DNA of 64,000 nt from NCBI GenBank assembly GCA_011037195.1, contig JAAEAF010000193.1, positions 1 to 64,000 on the forward strand. Reading direction: 5' to 3'. Below, in pieces: positions 59,901 through 64,000 of this stretch. Under the pieces are notes generated by a model. That model was given only the letters and a program-made list of their open reading frames with translations, ran no database searches and had not been told where the DNA came from. Each line of letters starts with the position of its first letter. The stretch's first letter is position 1. A program made the position numbers and the translations under genes. This stretch comes from Triatoma infestans (taxonomy: Eukaryota > Arthropoda > Insecta > Hemiptera > Reduviidae).

Positions 59901-61910
59901 TACTTTCAGATTATTTGGGATGAAAAGAAAAGAAAGTGGGTAAATTTAGATGGTGATGACGATGGACAACAGACAATGAAACCACCGCCAAGAATGGTAG
60001 AAACTGTTAATAAATCTCAGCCACTTCCCAGTGAAAACACTTCATCAGCACCTCCACCACTTGGGAACAAATATAAAATTCAAAAAGGCAAACGTAAGTT
60101 ATTTATGCTGTAATAAGAAATACAATTATTCATTTGATTATTTTGCCAGTTCATTTTAATGTGGGCGTTAGGTTATTTATGAAGTCACATTCGAAATTAT
60201 TATTCAAAAATTTGATCTTTGCAAATTATTTCGAGATAAGTAGAAATTCCTTAAATGTCTACAACAGGGGTTACCAACATTTTAGGAACTTTGAGCGCAA
60301 GGAAGAATTTTAATCAGCCGTGTGCACCAGTGTTTTTTTTTTTTTAGCAAATTGTTAAACTGTATAAAAGAAGTGTACAGATAAAATTATATTTCATTTT
60401 TATTTATTTCTGTTATATTAAATGAAACAAATGCTGAAGATTGTTAAACATAACACAAAACTGAATACATAAAAATAATTTATAAAACTATTATACTTTG
60501 CCCCTAACAAAAAGGGTGAACGTGCGCCCGAGGTCGCAGGATTGGCCCCCCTAGTCTACCAGATACAAGCCCCTTAAAGATAAATTTAAGCACTGTTAAT
60601 GTTCTCCACTTCCATCGTCACGGCTATATTTTCGCTAAGCTCTGCCCTCCCGAAAAATTATATTAGGGGCAATATTATTTTAAGGAGTTATTTGCAGTTC
60701 ACTGATTGCAACTTCGATGAAATCCCTCTCGTATGTACTTTTCATTTACTTAATACCTATCATTTTTTTGTTTTTGTTTTTTAAATTTAGATTGTACTGT
60801 GTACTTATTTCTCACGATAAGATCCCGATCTTTTTTTTCATTTGAAAAACAACAAAGTTCTTTGTAAGCATATCATTCATTTTTTGGATTATTCCAAGTC
60901 AAAAAGGGTAGCTTAAGGAAGATGATCTAGGTGAATATAAACAATAAAATGTCTCTCTTTAACCCATTTGAAGTGTAATTTTGGATGTACAATATGTTTG
61001 TTTTCTATTTCTTTTAAACTGATTTTTTTTCAAGTTGTACATTTTTCATCGCAGTATTGATAAAGTATGGGGTTAAAAATCGCATAAATAGAGGATACAA
61101 TTATCGCAGCGGAATCATTTTGAATTTTCAGTAGCCAAAATATCAAGCTAACTTGAAGAACGTTTCTATAAAACAAATTCTTTGTAGTTTGGACACGGCA
61201 TTTGGCAGACCTATTATTAATGAACACAGATTTTGCATAGTTGTGGTTGGTTACGCAGAACTGGAAAGTGATAGCCTGCTTCGATTTGTGGTCATCGACC
61301 GGATTCGGGCATTCGCCCATCATCAGGATGTTTTTGTCAAAACAGTGTGATAACATAGACTTGCACAGAGCAAATTCAGTTAATACACTCAATAATACCT
61401 AATTCAAAGTGTATTTGTTCTCTCTCACGAATCCGGTCGATGACCACAAAAAGAAGTAGACTATTACGGAAAATATCTTTGACAGATTTTGCAAATTGTA
61501 ATATAGTTTTGAGTGTTTCAGTATTATAAAGTTTTTATAATTTCAGTGATGAAATCAAATTATGTTAACATAATGGGCACATCTAATACAAATCAATCGA
61601 GTACAGTACGTCCTATAGATGGATTATTTCCAACCCCAGTTCAGCCAAGTAACACAAACTTCTTTGTACCTCCTCCTGGTAATCACTTTTTTAAATTCTT
61701 AAATTATTATAATATCAGATAAAATACATGATATTTTGTTCACTATAATCAGATATATAGCTACTGCTAATATTAAATGTCCTGACTTCGTGTTAATTTA
61801 ATTTATTATTAACAGCCGAGGGAAATGAATATTCTCCAATTGATTTCATTAATCCTGGGAGTGTGGCAAGTAACAATAAACCAACAGAAGGAACCACGGA
61901 AACCAAACAG
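28098..61910 (+). CDS. SEC16: COPII coat scaffold protein SEC16, 28 coding exons
   Basis: SEC16 organises ER exit sites by binding SEC23, SEC13 and SAR1 and so nucleates COPII vesicle formation. I traced 28 exons from ATG 28098 to the donor at 61910. Every junction is GT-AG and the summed length, 6,255 nt, is exactly 2,085 codons in one frame. In order: an acidic Trp-rich N terminus (1-43), a long Ser/Gln/Pro-rich disordered region (exons 2-4, to about 926), [10 protein letters not shown] (exon 5), an Arg/Asp/Tyr-rich stretch (exons 7-11), the conserved central and alpha-solenoid domain (exons 13-22) and a C-terminal GGWFGG...[13 protein letters not shown] segment (exons 25-26). The last exon is not certain. 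Exon 28 ends in a donor, and the stop is either in a tiny exon (63604-63609, Met-stop) or outside the window. Introns 4, 18, 22 and 23 are large and full of transposons. Confidence 0.96.
29105..31391 (+). CDS. SEC16: SEC16 exon 3, large disordered exon with Ser-Gln heptads
   Basis: One 2,287-nt exon, codons 121-883, with almost no predicted order. Codons about 418-690 (30000-30815) are an imperfect seven-residue repeat of the form PxSQQPx (for example [14 protein letters not shown]), that is, a degenerate 21-bp minisatellite read in frame. Serine is followed by glutamine at nearly every unit. Such SQ-rich, Pro-rich tracts occur in other SEC16 N-terminal regions, which are long, disordered and fast-evolving. 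The antisense strand is also open for long stretches (for example 30081-30275, 30609-30818) only because of the skewed codon composition. Confidence 0.93.
31468..36860 (+). CDS. SEC16: SEC16 exons 4-13
   Basis: Exons 31468-31594, 33808-33972, 34074-34283, 34703-34844, 34933-35049, 35139-35210, 36100-36165, 36248-36417, 36501-36702 and 36787-36860. Exon 5 has [13 protein letters not shown], a conserved motif preceding the central domain. Exons 7-11 encode an Arg/Asp/Tyr-rich stretch ([33 protein letters not shown]), probably disordered and highly charged. Exon 12 has [31 protein letters not shown] sequence (36504-36584). Several exons are under 80 nt, so predictors could easily miss them. Phases match at every border. 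Confidence 0.88.
32251..32438 (+). pseudogene. Duplicated SEC16 exon 3 end / exon 4 start inside intron 4
   Basis: The stretch starting gaaagacctcc copies 31308 to about 31510: the last 84 nt of exon 3, the short intron and the first nt of exon 4. Shared blocks include aatcatgagttgcccgataa, gatatgaaaaaat and gcaaatgattc(t)cag. A 1-bp insertion and a lost donor (cgttca for GGTTTG) make it non-coding. It lies 0.94 kb downstream in direct orientation, so it looks like an old tandem duplication within the gene. Confidence 0.75.
33255..33362. repeat. AT-dinucleotide microsatellite
   Basis: Long (AT)n and related tracts, including atatatatatatat runs, in SEC16 intron 4. A (GA)n tract follows at 33583-33606. 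Confidence 0.85.
33380..33570 (+). repeat. 190-bp dispersed repeat, copy A
   Basis: Starts ataaccattagag and ends ttctcttttg. It is about 93 percent identical by eye to 35454-35643, two kilobases away in the same orientation. No ORF or terminal repeats. It lies in SEC16 intron 4. Confidence 0.8.
34453..34673 (+). mobile_element. tRNA-derived SINE with 12-bp target duplication (copy 3)
   Basis: Plus orientation in SEC16 intron 6. The A box lies in tagctaagtggttagcg and the B box is gagttcgagtcc. The body holds ctaggagcctctac and ctccgggcgcc, and the tail is A-rich. The duplicated target aaatatgtagga lies at 34441-34452 and 34674-34685. Confidence 0.9.
35454..35643 (+). repeat. 190-bp dispersed repeat, copy B
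   Basis: Second copy of 33380-33570, in SEC16 intron 9. The two differ by scattered substitutions and a few small indels. Confidence 0.8.
37363..45922 (+). CDS. SEC16: SEC16 exons 14-22, central conserved and alpha-solenoid domain
   Basis: Exons 37363-37510, 39967-40084, 40272-40440, 40523-40692, 40791-40908, 44778-44992, 45082-45327, 45422-45523 and 45730-45922. Exons 13-14 give [20 protein letters not shown], the start of the central domain. Exons 16-20 give the ACE1-type solenoid that binds SEC13: [44 protein letters not shown] and [13 protein letters not shown]. The codon at the exon 18/19 junction is completed across a 3.9-kb intron full of nested transposons, giving [17 protein letters not shown], which matches the family pattern. 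The domain appears complete. Confidence 0.93.
38020..38262 (-). pseudogene. Mariner transposase fragment
   Basis: The minus strand reads [20 protein letters not shown] and then [14 protein letters not shown], a conserved central block of mariner-family transposases just before the second catalytic Asp. Neither end of the element nor the DDD triad is present. It lies in SEC16 intron 14. Confidence 0.75.
38285..38398 (+). mobile_element. tRNA-derived SINE, 5'-truncated fragment (copy 4)
   Basis: Retains cagtgatgaacattgttgag, ccggcagtgcactaacaag and an A13 tail, corresponding to the 3' half of copies 3 and 5. The tRNA-like head is missing. Confidence 0.6.
38930..39850. repeat. Diverged repeat pair in SEC16 intron 14
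   Basis: The segments 39150-39235 and 39750-39822 share tgaaatgcgttaatattgca, ctggacggattttt, tgcatcatt and ttttcttgagaat. Each is followed or preceded by G-rich text such as ggggttgggtgccg. The arrangement could be a non-autonomous Helitron-like or unclassified element. No hairpin or termini were established. Confidence 0.45.
41730..41981 (+). mobile_element. tRNA-derived SINE with 10-bp target duplication (copy 5, best preserved)
   Basis: The most intact copy. The A box lies in agctcagtggtagcgcg and the B box is gggttcgaattc. The conserved body has a perfect cactgtcc/ggacagtg stem with a 6-nt loop (41840-41861), and the tail is about 29 A. The duplication acatattaac lies at 41720-41729 and 41982-41991. 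The near-intact RNA polymerase III promoter suggests recent mobility. Confidence 0.93.
42414..44066 (-). mobile_element. 5'-truncated non-LTR retrotransposon with (ATT)n tail and 14-bp target duplication
   Basis: One open frame on the minus strand (from 44066 to the stop at 42771, over 425 codons) begins inside the RT domain. Motifs are [45 protein letters not shown], then a thumb and a C-terminal [20 protein letters not shown] zinc knuckle. The frame is uninterrupted, so the insertion is young. A 357-nt 3' UTR ends in ATT repeats. Flanks are atgtagttcattaa at 42400-42413 and 44067-44080. Upstream endonuclease is absent because of 5' truncation. The clade is not certain. A second copy is at 62790-63503. 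Confidence 0.88.
46862..47030 (+). mobile_element. Penelope-like 3' repeat fragment
   Basis: Close to 11954-12100: gcaagatggcgaaggaagga, ggctttcaaggtgtaacgac, gaggctcattgcaac and tagcaaacca occur in the same order. No coding part is left. It lies in SEC16 intron 22. Confidence 0.65.
47060..47700 (+). repeat. Dispersed repeat R270, tandem dimer
   Basis: Two related units in a row. Each has a ttctc(a/t)aaaacg block, attttctttaaa, acaacttttatttgaaac and a terminal ctggtggggt or gggtggggtt. It matches 17515-18165. Non-coding, in SEC16 intron 22. Confidence 0.6.
48432..48890. repeat. 159-bp near-perfect palindrome with AT-only loop
   Basis: The arms 48432-48590 and 48732-48890 are reverse complements over 159 bp with two mismatches. 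The 141-bp loop is almost entirely A and T. The arm sequence (cgagaaattcatttcaag, gggaggaggaggttatgc) is related to the R270 repeat. It lies in SEC16 intron 22, so the pre-mRNA could fold into a long double-stranded hairpin. Confidence 0.95.
49180..61910 (+). CDS. SEC16: SEC16 exons 23-28, C-terminal region
   Basis: Exons 49180-49346, 57311-57343, 58760-58930, 59910-60093, 61547-61678 and 61816-61910. Exon 24 is only 11 codons ([11 protein letters not shown]) between introns of 8.0 and 1.4 kb. Reading on past its donor gives a 3' extended ORF to 57673, so an alternative terminal exon is possible. Exons 25-26 carry the conserved [19 protein letters not shown] and [17 protein letters not shown] segments. 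Exon 27 resembles the following YVDILG-type region ([10 protein letters not shown]). Exon 28 ends in-phase at TKQ with a clear GTAAAT donor. Confidence 0.88.
49905..50040 (+). pseudogene. Penelope-like coding relic
   Basis: The nucleotide series gtaagagaggtattacaatt, gagaaagatgaaaa, tagagatgatgaacttgatc and gcagaatatag parallels 11695-11780, the end of the Penelope-like reading frame. Degenerate. In SEC16 intron 23. Confidence 0.55.
50273..52018. repeat. 1.75-kb unit bounded by about 120-bp inverted repeats
   Basis: The left repeat (50273 to about 50395) and right repeat (about 51875-52018) are reverse complements, outermost bases ttagcggaattcttcggtta, then atatagatttagctt, cgtttcggcgatttattta and taggttttartaca. 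Both carry a ctgaagawg...gccgaaacg segment. The interior is a non-LTR relic. It may be one DNA element with captured DNA or two inverted solo repeats of a Penelope-like element. No clear target duplication. Confidence 0.7.
50790..51816 (-). pseudogene. Non-LTR retrotransposon relic (RNase H and tail)
   Basis: The minus strand gives [50 protein letters not shown] and [20 protein letters not shown] in order, i.e. the D, E, D and D/N motifs of RNase H. A frameshifted Cys/His region lies towards 51000. Frameshifted and 5'-truncated. It sits inside the inverted-repeat unit. Confidence 0.8.
53375..53490 (+). pseudogene. Short RT palm fragment
   Basis: The frame [16 protein letters not shown], stop, [19 protein letters not shown] resembles the segment after the YADD box in some non-LTR elements (ADDQVVIA...KL...Y..W.L.I). 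Isolated and decayed. Confidence 0.4.
54097..54210 (+). pseudogene. MADF-domain protein, N-terminal fragment
   Basis: Starts [20 protein letters not shown] and reaches KKAEEAW (W at codon 37), the first half of a MADF DNA-binding domain, the second protein of many animal Harbinger elements. After about 54210 the frame reads antisense transposase. The remaining MADF helices and the C-terminal part are gone. Confidence 0.75.
54211..54791 (-). pseudogene. Harbinger transposase, N-terminal fragment with internal amplification
   Basis: On the minus strand from ATG 54791: [14 protein letters not shown], then RRYWVHPIN, the conserved start of animal Harbinger transposases. Next come repeats of [19 protein letters not shown], then [12 protein letters not shown] (near 54225-54260), which normally follows immediately. 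The fragment stops there. The DDE domain is absent. Length changes in the A runs at repeat borders shift the frame, so it is not translatable throughout. Confidence 0.78.
54249..54702. repeat. Eight tandem copies of a 57-bp unit
   Basis: Units start at 54249, 54306, 54363, 54420, 54477, 54534, 54590 and 54647. They are nearly identical (tgtgactgcaaatccctaca at the start, a T run at the end). 57 bp equals 19 codons, so either strand keeps an open frame across copies. Differences are mainly in the T-run length and a few substitutions. Confidence 0.95.
54989..57310. other. Right part of SEC16 intron 23
   Basis: AT-rich with no supported gene. At 56315-56557 an 80-codon ORF has no recognised domain. 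Part of it (ggtgaagcaaggaagatac...caaatgagacc) is echoed at 56650-56695, suggesting a decayed local duplication. Confidence 0.4.
58957..59359 (+). repeat. 101-bp direct repeats around a 201-bp unique core
   Basis: Bases 58957-59057 and 59259-59359 match closely (gtatggagcaatgrgaataatt ... cgagaagggacatacat) with a few substitutions. The first starts 27 bp after SEC16 exon 25. It could be a partial tandem duplication or a small LTR-like unit. No ORF in the core is convincing. Confidence 0.8.
60265..60553. mobile_element. hAT-type MITE
   Basis: The left end CAGGGGTTACCAAC and right end (reverse complement) TAGGGGGGCCAATCC are imperfect inverted termini of hAT style. The 8-bp flanks GTCTACAA (60257-60264) and GTCTACCA (60554-60561) match at 7 of 8. 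No transposase. In SEC16 intron 26. Confidence 0.65.
61268..61468. repeat. Short element with about 40-bp inverted termini
   Basis: tttgtggtcatcgaccggat at 61285 onward is repeated in reverse complement at 61428-61450, perfect over 23 bp and imperfect for about 17 bp further out (tgatagcctgcttc against taatagtctacttc). The inner left side contains cgggcattcgcccatcatcagg. In SEC16 intron 26. Confidence 0.75.
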
Positions 61911-62789
61911 GTAAATCATTTGTAATATTTATTAATGCAAATTAAAATAATTGTTAGGCAACAAAAATATTGGATAATGAAACTCTAATGCTTTTTACCA
62001 TTTATACTTCAGTTCTTTGTAAGTTTTGGAACAAACAAAAGATGTATGTAGTGAATTAGTATTGGTTTAGATTGATGGCTCTTTCTGAAGATTCACTATT
62101 GATTTTTTTATTATTTTTTTTTTTAATAAAAAATTTGTCCCATTCATACTTAGATGATTTTAAACAAATACCTTAGCTTCACTATTTTTGTCTTTAGTGT
62201 CATTTGGTAAAGAAGTAGTTTAAAGGCCGCAAGTCTGCATTGCGATCTCATTACATTTTTAGTAAATGTAACAAGCACCTGATGGAGAAAGGCCACAACA
62301 TACTGAAGAAGGGAGGTATTTGTCTTGATGAAATTGCTCCCTTTTACCGCGGCTAAGCCTCTCTCGATTACATGCATGTACGCATATAGTGAACAAAGCT
62401 GGTATAGGAATTGTAAGAACATGTTCATTTTGAGAGGAAGTATTGTTTTAGGGATACTTTTCGAAAATCAATTATTTGCAACATTATTTCTTGGAAAGAA
62501 AAGACGAAAAAAAAGACTTTTCTAGTCTCTGGAGAAAAGTTTTCCATTAAAACAAGTTTTTGTCCATTGCACTTGTCCTGTTATTCTCCTAATAGATAAA
62601 GTAATATATTTAATAAACTCACCCTATCTGCAGCAATTTTGGATTCTGGAAATAAATAATAGCCTGAGCTAAAACCGGATTCACTCAAGGTGGAACACGG
62701 AAATCCAATTTTTCTTTCTTTTTTTTGTATTAAGCCACACAAATTTAAAAAAAAAAAATGTTTTCTTCTTCTTCTTCTAATAATAATAA

Positions 62790-63503
62790 TAATAATAGGT
62801 ACCTTTATTGAACAAATTGTTTACAAAAATATTATTTACAATTATTAAAAGAAAACCATCTGACAAGACATACTCATTGGCCAAATGACCTTTTGAGGAG
62901 GTCGCCACAAATAAACAAATATATTGAACTGAATAAATATGTTGAAACAATAAATGAAAAACTAAACATCAAAAACCGTTATGACTAACTACTAAACAAA
63001 AATGTAGACTTCGGTAATTAAATTCAGATACCATTTCATACCTCTGGAGCCAAGCTTGTTTACAGTAATTAATTAAACATGACCAATTTTTGTTATTGAG
63101 ATAACTCAGAAATTCTTAATTTAAAGTACTTTGATTAAAATACTTTATCCGAAATTCTCTTAATATGGGACATACATAAAATTAAAAAACATCTTCTCGA
63201 TCTTGCAAATTACACAGAGAGCATAATTTTATACTTTATTTAAATGAATATTTATTTAAATGCAACATTTCCCCTCATAATTTAAATAAGCCAGCTAACA
63301 GAGTTAGCATCTAAATTAATGTTTACGACATTAATCTGTTGATCTAGCTGCTTGTAAAGAACATGTCGATTACTATTTTGTGCTGCTACTTTGAAATCAT
63401 TAATTAATTTTACCTTCATTATTTCTAAAATTTGCGGTATTCTTAAGTTTCTGGAATAATGTCCGAGAATGTTATATTGAAATCTAAGCATAATTTTTCC
63501 CAC
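62790..63503 (-). pseudogene. Second, decayed copy of the (ATT)n-tailed non-LTR element
   Basis: On the minus strand, LCSLCNLQDREDVF, CPILREF and MVSEFNY align in order with [22 protein letters not shown] and ELISEFNF of the element at 42414-44066. The ATT-repeat tail sits at the same place (62778-62797). Upstream coding (63503-63282) is frameshifted. 5'-truncated. Confidence 0.7.
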
Positions 63504-64000
63504 ACTTTGTACAGAAATATCTTTTTAGCAATAACTTTTTTAAGTAAAATAGTCAGGTATACCTGAACGTTTCTAACGTTTGACATTCATCAATATATTG
63601 CAGATGTAATTTAACCTATAAAGGGAAAGTTGGAACTAATTTTGTTTCAAGAAAAATTAACAAAATCTGGTGTAGTCAGAGGTAGATTAAACATTTTTTT
63701 AATGAAATATTTTTATAATTTTTCCACGCTTTCATACATAGTACAACCCCAAATTTGGGCTCCAATGTTTGCTTCTATTATACTTGAAAATGATCGCTCT
63801 GCAGATCAATAAGATATTCTTGGAGTTCTAAAAATATCGTGAACGGCATAAATAAAAAAATCATTTTTAGCTTCATCAAATATTGCTTAAAAAAAAATAA
63901 AAATAAAAAATACTACTTATATAACACTTTTGTTATATTAAATACTTATATTGTAAACTTATCTTGGAAATTTCATGTAATAGAGGTTTCTTCGGTTAAC
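63504..64000. other. Right edge, beyond last seen SEC16 exon
   Basis: A possible acceptor (tatattgcag) ends at 63603, followed in phase by ATG TAA, which could close the SEC16 frame after TKQ. This is too short to trust. The ORF 63630-63812 has no recognised domain. Confidence 0.25.

Noticed and set aside
63604..63609. Two-codon terminal exon of SEC16 (Met-stop)
   Set aside because: Phase and acceptor fit, but six bases carry no independent evidence.

Overview
This is a window of AT-rich, intron-rich nuclear DNA from an animal, most likely an arthropod and probably an insect. The evidence is small spliced exons with GT-AG borders, metazoan housekeeping proteins, tRNA-derived SINEs, R1-clade and other non-LTR retrotransposons, Penelope-like remnants, and mariner, hAT and Harbinger DNA transposons. 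No bacterial-type operons, CRISPR arrays or rRNA genes are visible. I could not place it to order from sequence alone.

Layout. (1) 794-2068, minus: four exons of a 1-acylglycerol-3-phosphate acyltransferase (AGPAT), with its C-terminal part missing or beyond the left edge. (2) 3286-8060: a transposon block holding a SINE, a 2.75-kb R1-clade retrotransposon with a perfect 15-bp target duplication, and an older RT relic. (3) 8697-9560, plus: a complete six-exon CutA homologue. (4) 10001-12100: inverted repeats and fragments of non-LTR and Penelope-like elements. (5) 13056-14354, minus: TRMT6, head-to-head with the plus-strand snoRNP assembly factor BCD1/ZNHIT6 at 15076-16941. (6) 17040-20655: SINE, dispersed repeats and a decayed non-LTR relic. 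(7) 23384-25008, minus: complete five-exon SEC22. (8) 28098-61910, plus: 28 coding exons of the COPII scaffold SEC16, about 2,085 codons over 34 kb, all joined in one frame. SEC22 and SEC16 are head-to-head, and both act in ER-Golgi traffic.

The SEC16 introns hold most of the interesting mobile DNA. Intron 18 carries a nested stack: an old non-LTR relic broken by a SINE and by a second, 5'-truncated non-LTR element, each with its own target duplication. Intron 22 has a 159-bp near-perfect palindrome. Intron 23 (8 kb) has a Penelope relic, an RNase H relic between long inverted repeats, and a Harbinger deletion derivative. In that derivative, convergent MADF and transposase fragments are fused and 57 bp of transposase coding sequence is amplified to eight copies. 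Intron 26 has a hAT-type MITE.

I found no convincing wholly new gene system. The strongest candidates for a second look are the Harbinger derivative, the palindrome, the nested intron-18 stack, and a recurring CTGANGA...GAAACGT motif shared by several repeat families. Gene models are by eye from reading-frame continuity across splice sites. They have not been checked against RNA or databases.
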